From Bacillota bacterium (GTDB lineage: Bacteria; Bacillota; Clostridia; Acetivibrionales; DTU013), in NCBI GenBank assembly GCA_023426125.1, contig JAFABI010000086.1, positions 117,653-181,652 on the forward strand: a stretch of DNA of 64,000 nucleotides, given 5' to 3'. The translations under genes and the position numbers were made by a program. This document shows, piece after piece, positions 25,689 through 33,860 of the stretch. The notes beneath the pieces were generated by a model. The model saw nothing but the letters and a program-made list of their open reading frames with translations, was not told where the DNA came from and did not search any database. How positions within the stretch are numbered: the stretch's first letter is position 1; the number at the start of each line of letters is the position of its first letter.

Positions 25689-26948
25689 ATGGAATATATG
25701 ACTGCGCAGCAAGCTGCGGAAAAGTGGAGCATATCAGATCGCCGTGTACGCATTCTTTGCAGCCGGGGAAAAATAACCGGCGTGATTAAGCAGGGAAAAT
25801 CCTATCAAATTCCTGTGGATACTGAAAAGCCTGCTGACGGTAGGGTGCACACGAAAGTCGCTCCGGTTAAAAAAGATGTTCGATATTTAAAATGGGATTC
25901 CGCTGTGATCGGAACAATCGATAATAAAAATGCCGTGTCATTTACGGACTCCGATTATAACGAGGTCGTATCGCTGTATGCGCATGGAGAAACCAAATGG
26001 TCTCCGGAACAATTCGCGGAATTCCTGTCTGAACGGGTGGTAAGCCGTGACAGGCGGGATATTGAGCGGATTCTCTTTCGCTGCGGGCTGTCGAGTTATG
26101 ACGTGCTGCGTATTGCTGAAATCACCCGTGGGATTCATCCAAAGGATTTGCTATGGATCGCACATTCCAGTGAGGAAAGACTCGATACCGTTATGACCGA
26201 TGTGTTTGAATCTGTATTTCACCAGCGCATTGATCTTGTCGGCGACAGCATTGATACACCGGAAGGTTACAATATCAAAAGATACGGAGTGTATAACGGA
26301 AGATACGGCATCTTTAAACAGCGTATCAATCCTCTTGTAACCGATGTTGAGTCGGAGGTCGCTGTGTATTTACTGGCAAGGAAACTCGGCGTTGACTGTT
26401 GTCCCGCCTATCGTACGGATAAAAATTCTGTATTTTCCACTTTCCTGTATGATTTTTCAAAGGAATATATCGTGCATTTCCGCCGCCTGTTTGACAGCGC
26501 GCGATCGGATAATGAGTATCGGAATCTAATTGCCGTACGGCCCCAGTATAAGGATGAAATCGCTATGATGATTCTGCTGGACTTTATTACCCGGCAGGAT
26601 GACAGACATCTTTCGAACATCGCTATAAAGTTGAGTGGCAAAAGGGAATCCTTCTATCCACTTTATGACAACGGACGAAGCCTTTTTTATGAGGATACCG
26701 AGGAGATGGTGCAAAACGCCGTCAACGATCCGGTCAAGTATGCGACGAGTTTCGGATATTCTGGAACCTATTGGGATTATGTGAAAGAGATTGCCCGGGA
26801 GCGCAGCGATTTGAAAACGCTGCTTAATCTGAATATCAGCAGGGATGAGATCGAATCTCTTCTTAATGAGGCCGGATTTTCCGGCTATCGTTTCAGTGGC
26901 GCGTCGGCATGGATCATGAAAACGATTGATATGATAAAAGCAATCTAA
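25689..26948 (+). CDS. Excisionase-type HTH fused to a HipA-like kinase domain
   Basis: 419 residues; ATG follows AGAGGAGTGTTCGA. Residues 1-45 form a MerR/excisionase-like winged HTH (TAQQAAEKWSISDRRVRILC, GKSYQIPVD). After a linker and a helical segment (about 90-165), residues 180-415 follow the HipA/phosphoinositide-kinase pattern: a Lys in YGIFKQRIN, the catalytic loop ITRQDDRHLSNIAI (D..R...N) and the metal loop FYPLYDNGRSLF. HipA toxins phosphorylate glutamyl-tRNA synthetase and need HipB; here no separate HipB gene is present and the DNA-binding part is in the same chain. Function as a toxin, a sensor kinase or a regulator cannot be settled. It is monocistronic. Confidence 0.75.
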   Translation: MEYMTAQQAAEKWSISDRRVRILCSRGKITGVIKQGKSYQIPVDTEKPADGRVHTKVAPVKKDVRYLKWDSAVIGTIDNKNAVSFTDSDYNEVVSLYAHGETKWSPEQFAEFLSERVVSRDRRDIERILFRCGLSSYDVLRIAEITRGIHPKDLLWIAHSSEERLDTVMTDVFESVFHQRIDLVGDSIDTPEGYNIKRYGVYNGRYGIFKQRINPLVTDVESEVAVYLLARKLGVDCCPAYRTDKNSVFSTFLYDFSKEYIVHFRRLFDSARSDNEYRNLIAVRPQYKDEIAMMILLDFITRQDDRHLSNIAIKLSGKRESFYPLYDNGRSLFYEDTEEMVQNAVNDPVKYATSFGYSGTYWDYVKEIARERSDLKTLLNLNISRDEIESLLNEAGFSGYRFSGASAWIMKTIDMIKAI

Positions 26949-26950
26949 TA

Positions 26951-27060
26951 CTACAGCGAAAAAGACATTGATTCATCGGCATTTATGCGCCTTGAAGAAA
27001 TATCGCGAATGCTTTAACGCGTTATTCCTTCAAGGGTAAAATAAAAATTTTTCACTATAG
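26951..27060. mobile_element. IS630/Tc1-like MITE, copy 1 (110 bp)
   Basis: Imperfect terminal repeats CTACAGCGAAAAA / TTTTTCACTATAG, flanked by TA on both sides. The centre is a long hairpin CCTTGAAG...CTTCAAGG with an inner CGCG/CGCG pair. A homologous copy is at about 39325-39433. No coding capacity. Confidence 0.65.
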
Positions 27061-27111
27061 TACGAATCAAAACGGTATGAAGTGAAACAAGAGAATTGTA
27101 TTATATGGTTG

Positions 27112-27123
27112 ATTATCGATAAT
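27112..27123. promoter_or_regulatory. Palindrome upstream of the first cassette regulator
   Basis: Exact 12-bp palindrome ATTATCGATAAT inside TTGATTATCGATAATTATAG, 40 bases before the AraC gene. The AT-rich dyad looks like a Fur-type or autoregulatory site, but only the symmetry is certain. Confidence 0.4.
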
Positions 27124-27163
27124 TATAGTCCGAACCTTTTAGTAGATAGGAAGTGAAGCGGAT

Positions 27164-28135
27164 ATGAAAGACAGTACCAATGAACCGGCATTCCACGATA
27201 TCTATTTTCCAGATAAGAAAAAGGAACATACGGGTACAATACTCCGAGAAAACAATGAGTCCGGTACAGGAAAAATGCAATGCTTTGATATTGCTCCGGG
27301 AATCCGGATTTCATATAATGATCTTACTATGGATTCCTGCTTTCGGCCTGTCAAGTTCCAAAAGGACTTCCTACAAATAGACCACTGTTTGGAAGGCTGC
27401 TATGAATGTGAGATGGAAGGCGGAGCAGTCAGCTTTCTGGGCGAAGGCGATCTGTGCGTCAGCGATCTATGCCGGGACAGGCAGGTCTTTGTCAGTTCCA
27501 GAATCCCCCTGAAGAAATATCGCGGGATCACGGTGCTGCTGGAAATGGAAGTTGCCCAGAAAACTTTAGACACAGGCTTTCAGCAGGCCAACATAAATCT
27601 TGCACAAATCAGGGACAGCCTGTGTGCGGATGGGCGGTCGCTGCTGATTAAGTCAAAGCATCAGATCGACCATATTTTCAGTGAATTATACAGTGTGGAT
27701 GAGCGCATACGGTTGCCGTATTTCTGGATCAAGGTCATCGAATTGCTGCTGTTTTTGAGCTTGCTGGATAACAGTTCCGTACGGCATCCGCAGCAGTTTT
27801 CAGAGGAAATATCTCAGAGAACGCAGGAGGCTTATCAGTTTATCATCGAAAATCCCTTTGCAAAAGTGACAATCTCTGAATTGGCCGCCATGTTTGCTGT
27901 TGCTGAATCCAGCATCAAACGATGCTTTAAGTCGATTTCGGGAAAGTCCATTGGGACCTTTATGAAGATCAAGAGGATGGAGGCTGCCGCGGAAATGCTG
28001 ATTTCAGAGCAGAAACTCAGCATTGGAGAAGTCGCCGATGCCGCCGGATATGAGAATCAAAGCAAATTTTCCGCCGCCTTCAAGTCAGTAATGGGTGTGA
28101 CTCCGCAAGTCTACCGTTACAAATATTATTGGTGA
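27164..28135 (+). CDS. AraC-family regulator of cassette 1 (YbtA/PchR-like layout)
   Basis: 323 residues. The N-terminal 220 residues are a sensor domain (FLQIDHCLEGCYECEMEGGA, FLGEGDLCVSDL), in the style of PchR/YbtA, which bind siderophore complexes. The C-terminal 100 residues are the double HTH (VTISELAAMFAVAESSIKRCFK ... GEVADAAGYENQSKFSAAFK ends the chain), shown here only as landmarks. The stop codon TGA is the second to fourth base of a MITE end, so the insertion has fixed the present C-terminus YRYKYYW. It should control the two downstream transcription units through the shared promoter block. Confidence 0.85.
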   Translation: MKDSTNEPAFHDIYFPDKKKEHTGTILRENNESGTGKMQCFDIAPGIRISYNDLTMDSCFRPVKFQKDFLQIDHCLEGCYECEMEGGAVSFLGEGDLCVSDLCRDRQVFVSSRIPLKKYRGITVLLEMEVAQKTLDTGFQQANINLAQIRDSLCADGRSLLIKSKHQIDHIFSELYSVDERIRLPYFWIKVIELLLFLSLLDNSSVRHPQQFSEEISQRTQEAYQFIIENPFAKVTISELAAMFAVAESSIKRCFKSISGKSIGTFMKIKRMEAAAEMLISEQKLSIGEVADAAGYENQSKFSAAFKSVMGVTPQVYRYKYYW

Positions 28136-28310
28136 CTATTCAGTTACTGTCATTGCGAGCGAAACGAAGTGGAGCGCTGCAATCGAATAAATGCTATCTC
28201 AGTCAGAAGCAGAGATTGCCAGGTTGCATGGGCGAGCAGCAGGCAAAGCCTGCGACCAGCCCACGTCGCTTTGCTCCTCGCAAGGACAACCGGGGTAACT
28301 GAATAGTCAC
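28132..28310. mobile_element. MITE-like element, copy B (179 bp) with 5-bp target duplication
   Basis: Same exact 16-bp inverted ends as copy A (GTGACTATTCAGTTAC / GTAACTGAATAGTCAC). TATTG is repeated directly outside both ends (28127-28131 and 28311-28315), a convincing target duplication. The interior is only the CATTGCGAGCG ... CCTCGCAAGGAC palindromic module. The left end overlaps the stop codon of the AraC gene. Confidence 0.85.
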
Positions 28311-28320
28311 TATTGTTGAG

Positions 28321-28382
28321 CTGATTGGAGTAAAAACTGACCCGAACAGTCATAGAATGTCCCGCTGCCGTATGCTATTATA
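28321..28382 (+). promoter_or_regulatory. Cassette 1 promoter block P1 (before importer genes)
   Basis: 62 bases that align without gaps to 33760-33821, with 43 identities. Conserved parts are CTGATTGGAG at the start, GT-C-R-TAGAATG in the middle and GCTATTATA at the end, where TATTAT would be the -10. The fixed spacing suggests binding sites of the AraC regulator followed by the core promoter. Confidence 0.6.
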
Positions 28383-28415
28383 TAAAGCGTGCCGATGACA
28401 AGTACGTTGGTTATG

Positions 28416-28444
28416 GAAGCCGCAGTACCGCGGCTTCTTTTTTT
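28416..28444 (+). terminator. Terminator hairpin in the leader between P1 and the importer genes
   Basis: GAAGCCGC / GCGGCTTC, 8-bp perfect stem, 6-base loop, followed by seven T. It stands downstream of the proposed P1 start and upstream of the first permease. An ATG at 28414 opens a 14-codon frame that runs through it (MEAAVPRLLFLDNS). It may be an attenuator. Confidence 0.65.
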
Positions 28445-28452
28445 GGACAACA

Positions 28453-28468
28453 GTTAGATTTGTCTAAC
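28453..28468. promoter_or_regulatory. Shared operator site 1, GTTAG-N6-CTAAC
   Basis: Core GTTAGATTTGTCTAAC, extended to AACAGTTAGA / TCTAACTGTT, a 10-bp perfect inverted repeat (28449-28472). It lies 25 bases before the first permease start. The half-sites TTAG/CTAA recall DtxR/IdeR-type metal boxes. Confidence 0.65.
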
Positions 28469-28493
28469 TGTTAGGGGGGAGAGTAGAGCGAAT

Positions 28494-29447
28494 GTGTGGA
28501 ATATAACAGGTATCGGCAAAAGGATTTTAAAGCGGCTGGTCAGTTTTGTTACCGTGATACTTGGCGTTATCACCTTGAGTTTTTGCTTGCAGCTTTTTAC
28601 CGGGACTGACCCGGCGGAAATGATCGTACGGAAGCAAAGTGTTTTTGCCACAGAAGAACAGATACAAGCTGTCCGGGTGGAGCTTGGGCTGGATGCGCCC
28701 TTCCAGGAAAGGTATCTGGACTACATAAAGGGTGTGTTTACAGGTGACCTGGGCACTGCAATTACAAATCGTCAGCCGGTGATAGAGAATATCAAAGAGG
28801 CGCTTCCCATCACCTGTATGCTGATTATCATGGCCATGCTCTGGGTCATTGTCTTTACGGTTTTGATTGCGGCAATTTCTGTTATCAGGAAGGATGGCAT
28901 CTTTGATAATGTGACCCGGATCGTTTGCATACTGGGAATTTGCGTTCCAAGCTTCTGGCTTGCATTGATACTGCTAACTGCATTTGCCGTTGAGATTCCT
29001 ATTTTCAAGGTGGTTTCAGACGGCAGCTTGAAATCACTGGTTTTGCCATCCGCCGCAATGGCTTTTCCAATCGTATGTATTTCCATAAGGGTATTACGGG
29101 CAGCTGTGCTGAACGAATTGAAAAGTGATTATGTAGCCTATGCAAAAGCGAGAGGTTTTTCAACTTCGCAGATTGTTTTCGGTGAAGTTTTGAGAAATGC
29201 TTTACCATCGGCGATTACACTCTTTGCGCAATATTGCGCCGCTCTTTTCGGAACCTCTGCTTTGGTTGAAAGTGTCTTTTCGATTCAAGGACTTGGCATC
29301 TATTTAATGGAAGCCTGTGAAAGGATGGATGTTTATGGAATTTCAGGTTCCATTCTGGTGTGTGCGGTATTGTTTGTACTCTTAAATACGGTAGCCGACA
29401 TTCTGTCCGGTATCATCTGTCCTGCATATAGGAGACGACGGGTATGA
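28494..29447 (+). CDS. Nik/Opp-type ABC permease 1, cassette 1
   Basis: 317 residues from GTG, with GGGGGGAG upstream. N-terminal helix then a 75-residue outer loop (DPAEMIVRKQSVFATEEQIQ) as in NikB/DppB, and five more helices. The EAA loop is KSDYVAYAKARGFSTSQIVF. Forms the transmembrane pore with the next permease for nickel-, peptide- or opine-metallophore-type ligands. The next gene overlaps by 4 bases (ATGA). Confidence 0.88.
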   Translation: MWNITGIGKRILKRLVSFVTVILGVITLSFCLQLFTGTDPAEMIVRKQSVFATEEQIQAVRVELGLDAPFQERYLDYIKGVFTGDLGTAITNRQPVIENIKEALPITCMLIIMAMLWVIVFTVLIAAISVIRKDGIFDNVTRIVCILGICVPSFWLALILLTAFAVEIPIFKVVSDGSLKSLVLPSAAMAFPIVCISIRVLRAAVLNELKSDYVAYAKARGFSTSQIVFGEVLRNALPSAITLFAQYCAALFGTSALVESVFSIQGLGIYLMEACERMDVYGISGSILVCAVLFVLLNTVADILSGIICPAYRRRRV

Positions 29448-30262
29448 GAAGAAAAATACAAGGAATCATCGGCCTGGCTTTAATTGCGCTATTTATAATT
29501 CTTGCCGTAGCGGCTCCCCTCCTGGCTCCAAATGATCCAAGCACCACAAACATTTCCATGAAAAATGCCCCTCCATCCGCCGAATATCCCCTTGGGTGCG
29601 ATCAGATGGGAAGATGTGAGCTCTCCCGGCTGCTCTATGGGGCCGGATACTCTCTTGGGCTGTCAATTCCCGCATTGGTTCTGCTGGCGGCGGTTTCACT
29701 GTTTATTGGCTGCTATTCCGGCTATAAGGGTGGCATGATCGATGAAATCGTAAGGCTTCTTTGCGATATCTTCATGGCCTTTCCGCTGATTGTGATTGCA
29801 ATGGCGCTGGTATCTGCCGTTGACAATTCGGTTGTCAGCATCCTTGCTGCGATTGGAATTTCGATGACCGCATGGTTCCTGAGAATGGTACGGTCTTATG
29901 CAAAAACGGAGTGTGGAAAGGAATATATAGAGTCAGCCGGAATAGCGGGGGCTTCAGAGTTGCGAATTGTGTTGAAACACTTGATCCCCAATGTACTCCC
30001 GCAGTTCGTCGTGTATTTCACTACCGGTATTGCGACAGCCATCCTGGCTGTTTCCAGCTTTGCTTTTCTGGGCGTCGGTCTGATTGCCGGAACCCCTGAA
30101 TGGGGAGCCATGCTGAATGAAGCCAGAAACAGTGTTTATACAAATCCCGGCCTGATTGTCTATCCCGGCATCTGCCTAATTGTATGCTGTGCGGGATTCA
30201 ATCTTTTAGGAGAAGGTCTTAGGGACTCCATTGGAAAGGAGGATGAGATCAATGTCTCTTGA
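29444..30262 (+). CDS. Nik/Opp-type ABC permease 2, cassette 1
   Basis: 272 residues, NikC/DppC class. N-terminal helix, then APNDPSTTNISMKNAPPSAE and YPLGCDQMGRCELSRLLYGA, the standard periplasmic-side motif of the family (LGTDxxGRDxxSR), and four or five further helices. EAA loop IESAGIAGASELRIVLKHLI. Overlaps the preceding permease by ATGA and the ATPase gene by 11 bases. Confidence 0.88.
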   Translation: MRRKIQGIIGLALIALFIILAVAAPLLAPNDPSTTNISMKNAPPSAEYPLGCDQMGRCELSRLLYGAGYSLGLSIPALVLLAAVSLFIGCYSGYKGGMIDEIVRLLCDIFMAFPLIVIAMALVSAVDNSVVSILAAIGISMTAWFLRMVRSYAKTECGKEYIESAGIAGASELRIVLKHLIPNVLPQFVVYFTTGIATAILAVSSFAFLGVGLIAGTPEWGAMLNEARNSVYTNPGLIVYPGICLIVCCAGFNLLGEGLRDSIGKEDEINVS

Positions 30263-31031
30263 AGTAATGGATTTAAAGGTTTCACTGACCTCCGGCGAAA
30301 TGGTGGCCGAAAACATTTCCTTTCATATTGCAAAAGGAGAAATGCTCTCGATTGTAGGAGGCTCCGGAGCCGGTAAAACGACGGTATGCAGGGCGATCAT
30401 GGGCCTCCTGGGAGCCAATTATACCATAGAGGGATCGGTCACTTATCAGGCATTGAATTTGTTAAGCCTGCCAATGAAAAGGTTACGTCAGCTTTATGGA
30501 AAAGAAATCTGCTTTATCATGCAGAACCCAATGACCGCTTTCAATCCGTCCATCCGCATTGGCAGGCAGTTGGAGAGAACATACCTTCGGCATAACGGCA
30601 GAATTCCAAAGGAGGAAATGCTCTGTCAGATTGAAGGAACGTTACGCCGTTTAGGCTTGGAGGATACACAACGAATCCTGAAAAGCTATCCCTTTGCCCT
30701 TTCGGGCGGTATGCTGCAACGGATCATGATTGCGGCGGCGCTGATGAATCATCCACAGGTATTGATAGCGGACGAGGCTACCACAGCAATCGATGCCTGC
30801 AACAGAACGGGACTGATGAAAGAGCTGAGAAAGCTCTGCGGGGAAGGAATGTCAATTCTGTTCGTGACCCATGATCTGCGGGCTGCCGCCAATTCCGACC
30901 ATATCCTCATTATGGATCATGGCAGGGTTGTGGAGGCGGGCCGGACGAAAAGCGTCTTAAATGCCCCAAAAGAGGAATACACAAAGTTCCTCTTGAATAC
31001 TTGCCGTTTGGAAAGGCGGTGCTGCATATGA
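30252..31031 (+). CDS. Nik/Opp-type ABC ATPase 1, cassette 1
   Basis: 259 residues; start is the ATG of MSLEVMDLK, preceded by AAAGGAGG. Walker A GGSGAGKTT, Q-loop in FIMQNPMTAFNPS, signature LSGGMLQRIMIAAAL, Walker B VLIADEATTAID and H-loop FVTHDL. It energises the importer together with the next ATPase (NikD/DppD role). It lacks the C-terminal Fe-S cluster extension of long DppD proteins. Confidence 0.9.
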   Translation: MSLEVMDLKVSLTSGEMVAENISFHIAKGEMLSIVGGSGAGKTTVCRAIMGLLGANYTIEGSVTYQALNLLSLPMKRLRQLYGKEICFIMQNPMTAFNPSIRIGRQLERTYLRHNGRIPKEEMLCQIEGTLRRLGLEDTQRILKSYPFALSGGMLQRIMIAAALMNHPQVLIADEATTAIDACNRTGLMKELRKLCGEGMSILFVTHDLRAAANSDHILIMDHGRVVEAGRTKSVLNAPKEEYTKFLLNTCRLERRCCI

Positions 31032-31795
31032 TAGCGGTTAAAGATCTAAGCTGTTCTTTTTCTTTTTCGGGCAGCGTCTTTTCAAGAGACAAATTTACGG
31101 CAGTATCGCCCCTCACGGTAAGCTTCGAGGACGGAGGACGATACGCTATCGTAGGAGAATCCGGGTCAGGGAAAACCACACTGGCAAGAATGATCGCAGG
31201 GCTTCAAAGGCCCAGCAGCGGTAATGTGTTCGTAGAAGGAAAATCCGTTTATGGAAAGCACAAGGCCGGGAAGGAACATTTTAAACAGGTGCAGCTCATC
31301 CAGCAAAACTCCTTCTCCGCATTGGACCCCAAAATGACGGTGGGAAAGTCCATTGAAGAACCGCTGATTTGCTTCTTTCGTCTGGACAAAACAGAGCGGA
31401 GAAAGCGCTGCGAAAAGCTCATGTCTCTCTGCAATCTGCCGGTAGCTTACTACGCAAGGGTGCCATCAGAGCTGTCGGGCGGAGAGCAGAAGAGAGTTGC
31501 AATCGCCAGAGCGCTGGCTGTAGAGCCTGAGTGCCTGATCTTTGATGAGGCGACCAACGGCTTCGACTTGCCTTTGAGGAAGAAGATCGTGGGAGAAATT
31601 GTTGATTTGCAGGACCAAATTGGCTTTACCTTGATATTTATTACACACGATATGGAGCTTGCCGTGGTAGTGGCGGATGAAATACTGGTTATGAGAGATT
31701 CGAGGCTGGTGGAACGAACCCGGTTTTCAGGCGACACGGCGGTATTTACAAATGAATATAGCCGGGTTCTGTTAGAATCCGGCGGGATTGTTTAG
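31028..31795 (+). CDS. Nik/Opp-type ABC ATPase 2, cassette 1
   Basis: 255 residues from the ATG that overlaps the previous stop (ATGA). Walker A GESGSGKTT, Q-loop LIQQNSFSALDPKM, signature LSGGEQKRVAIARAL, Walker B CLIFDEATNGFD and FITHDM. NikE/DppF role as partner ATPase. DEATNGFDLP instead of the usual SALD is slightly divergent, but all catalytic residues are present. The 253 bases after it hold a GC-rich repeat copy before the binding protein gene. Confidence 0.9.
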   Translation: MIAVKDLSCSFSFSGSVFSRDKFTAVSPLTVSFEDGGRYAIVGESGSGKTTLARMIAGLQRPSSGNVFVEGKSVYGKHKAGKEHFKQVQLIQQNSFSALDPKMTVGKSIEEPLICFFRLDKTERRKRCEKLMSLCNLPVAYYARVPSELSGGEQKRVAIARALAVEPECLIFDEATNGFDLPLRKKIVGEIVDLQDQIGFTLIFITHDMELAVVVADEILVMRDSRLVERTRFSGDTAVFTNEYSRVLLESGGIV

Positions 31796-31845
31796 CAACA
31801 GCTCCACATAAGTTAGCACCGGATAGGAACGGGAAAGAATCAAAT

Positions 31846-31921
31846 GTAGGGGCGGCCATTGGCCGTCCGGCAACTGTTTGACATAGATTGCATTTTGCGG
31901 ACGCGCAATGCGCGCCCCTAC
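31846..31921. repeat. GC-rich palindromic module inserted inside cassette 1
   Basis: 76 bases from GTAGGGGCGGCCATTGGCCG to CGCAATGCGCGCCCCTAC: both ends are complementary (GTAGGGGCG / CGCCCCTAC) and each half is itself palindromic. It splits the ATPase and binding-protein genes, and TTCCATT/AATGGAA (31988-32004) is a further small dyad before the binding protein. Confidence 0.7.
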
Positions 31922-32048
31922 ATCATCGCAATCCTCCACTTTTGACAGACTTAACCGGTAACGAATATACGTGAAGCTGTACTTAGTTTCCATTCTTAAT
32001 GGAATCAGATAAACCAATAAACAAAATATTGCGAAAGGACTGTTTGAA

Positions 32049-33692
32049 ATGAAGTTAAAAAGACTGGCGGCAGCATTGCTGTCCGCAACCATGCTGTTTT
32101 CTCTGGCTGCGTGTTCGGGAAACGGCGAAAAATCCGATAACACGCAGACGGACGCCGCACAGGAGGTTGTCCACCTGAATCTGGCGGAGAGCTGGGGGTT
32201 TGAGTATTTTTATACGATTATAACCCCTGCGGTTACTTCCAGCGGTTATGACATCACCTATTACCTAACCAGTTTCTATGATACGCTGGTAAAATACGAT
32301 GAAACCGGAGGACTGGTTGGTTCACTGGCTGAGGACTGGTCAATGAGCGATGACGGAAAGGTATATACTTTCAAAATCAGGCAAGGCGTTAAATTCTCCG
32401 ATGGCTCCGCTCTGACCGCCGAAGATGTGGAAAAATCGCTCATGGCTGTCCCCGTCAATTTGGGTCAGTACAATGGCGGTTATGGCAAGCTCTCCACGAT
32501 TATTGAAGCTGTGGAGGCGACAGACGATCATACGGTTGAACTGCGCCTGACACAGCCCTATTACAGCACCTTGCGGGATCTGTGCCTGGCAAACCCCTTT
32601 GGTATTGTTTCCAGTGAACAGCTGAATGACGATTTAACCGCAAAAGACAGCTTCAAAACCGCTACCTATGGCACAGGCCCTTATATGTATGAAGGCGATA
32701 ACGACGGGCAGACCTATAATTTTGTGAAAAACCCCGGTTATTGGGGCGGGGAGCCGGAGGTAGACAACTTCTCCATCAAGGTGATCCCCGATAATGATGC
32801 AAAAATACTCGCTTTACGCAACGGCGAAGTTGACTTCTTTTCCGGCATTGCAAAGATTGCTTCCGAAAGCTATGAAAGAATGAAGAATACGGAAGGGTTC
32901 GGTGCAAAGGTAGATGATAACTCGCTGCAGACTTATTATATAGGCTATAACCTAAGCAATCCGTTTTTTGGAGATCAGGCGGTGAGAAAAGCTATAACTT
33001 CCGCCATTGATAAGGAAACCATTGTAAGCAGCATCTTTGGCGGGATGTATGAAAAAGCGGACACGTTCTTCTCCAAATCCCTTCCATTCTGTGATGTGGA
33101 TCAGACGGTCCATGCGTATGACCTGGCCAGGGCGAATCAACTGCTGGATGACGCCGGATATGCAGACACCGACGGTGACGGCATCCGTGAAAAAGACGGA
33201 AGAAAGATTGCTGCGGACTTCCTGTACCAAACCGGTTCCGCATCCGACGATGACCTGGTGGTCTATATCTGTGACCAAATGGGCAAAATCGGGATTGAAC
33301 TGACGCCCAAATCTGCTCCGATGATGGATTGGTATGCCATGATTACAGGAGGCCAGTATGGCTTGACTGTTTTCAAAACCCAGGGTGGCTATTACGACCC
33401 TACAAGCGTTATCAGCAATATGGATCCCAATAGGACGATGGACCCGATCATTTCACAGGTTTGCGCGTACCTGCCGGGTGGAGCCGGGCTTATCAGTGAA
33501 GTAAATTCTACAACAGATGAAAACCGGATTCAGGAAATTTACACCGCAATTTTGACCAAAATGGCGGATCATTGCCTGACGACTCCCATTTATTATACGC
33601 ATCAGGTAGCCTTGTATAATGACAGGATTGCTGATTATGCGTTCCCTGACGATCCAAGCTTTACGTCTGTTCAGAACATCAAAATGAAATAG
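32049..33692 (+). CDS. NikA/CntA-like solute-binding lipoprotein, cassette 1
   Basis: 547 residues, RBS GAAAGGACTG. Signal peptide and lipobox SLAAC (Cys about 22). SBP type 2 family 5 pattern: LAEDWSMSDDGKVYTFKIRQ, VKFSDGSALTAEDV, GTGPYMYEG, NPGYWGGEPEVDNFSIKVIP, AVRKAITSAIDKETI, and LPFCDVDQTVHAYDLARANQ with spacing like NikA. It should bind a metal chelate or small peptide at the outer face and deliver it to the permeases. The paralogue at 42837 shares the EKAD..FS..LPFCDVD stretch. Confidence 0.88.
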   Translation: MKLKRLAAALLSATMLFSLAACSGNGEKSDNTQTDAAQEVVHLNLAESWGFEYFYTIITPAVTSSGYDITYYLTSFYDTLVKYDETGGLVGSLAEDWSMSDDGKVYTFKIRQGVKFSDGSALTAEDVEKSLMAVPVNLGQYNGGYGKLSTIIEAVEATDDHTVELRLTQPYYSTLRDLCLANPFGIVSSEQLNDDLTAKDSFKTATYGTGPYMYEGDNDGQTYNFVKNPGYWGGEPEVDNFSIKVIPDNDAKILALRNGEVDFFSGIAKIASESYERMKNTEGFGAKVDDNSLQTYYIGYNLSNPFFGDQAVRKAITSAIDKETIVSSIFGGMYEKADTFFSKSLPFCDVDQTVHAYDLARANQLLDDAGYADTDGDGIREKDGRKIAADFLYQTGSASDDDLVVYICDQMGKIGIELTPKSAPMMDWYAMITGGQYGLTVFKTQGGYYDPTSVISNMDPNRTMDPIISQVCAYLPGGAGLISEVNSTTDENRIQEIYTAILTKMADHCLTTPIYYTHQVALYNDRIADYAFPDDPSFTSVQNIKMK

Positions 33693-33707
33693 AGAAGCTG
33701 CAACAAG

Positions 33708-33741
33708 GGGCGGGCCGTCCAGCAAAGGACCCGCCCTTTTT
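33708..33741 (+). terminator. Terminator after the cassette 1 importer genes
   Basis: GGGCGGG / CCCGCCC stem with an inner TCC/GGA pairing, then TTTTT, 16 bases after the binding-protein stop. Confidence 0.75.
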
Positions 33742-33759
33742 CAGGGCATTTTATATGGC

Positions 33760-33821
33760 CTGATTGGAGCAACAATATACCTAAAGGGTCGTAGAATGCC
33801 TAAAAAGCGTGTGCTATTATA
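33760..33821 (+). promoter_or_regulatory. Cassette 1 promoter block P2 (before exporter-fold genes)
   Basis: Ungapped 62-base partner of P1. It contains CCTAAAGGGTC and CCTAAAAAGCG as a direct repeat 18 bases apart, the usual layout of AraC-family half sites, and GCTATTATA as -10. It lies directly after the importer terminator, so importer and exporter-fold genes form two units with a common activator. Confidence 0.6.
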
Positions 33822-33831
33822 ATAACCGGAG

Positions 33832-33847
33832 GTTAGTTATGGCTAAT
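33832..33847. promoter_or_regulatory. Shared operator site, GTTAG-N6-CTAAT
   Basis: GTTAGTTATGGCTAAT, one mismatch from the GTTAG-N6-CTAAC consensus, ten bases after the P2 -10 and therefore around the expected transcription start. A small ORF (MANQNKSKFGNHLITN...) starts inside it with GGAGG upstream but runs into the repeat element. Confidence 0.5.
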
Positions 33848-33860
33848 CAAAATAAGAGTA

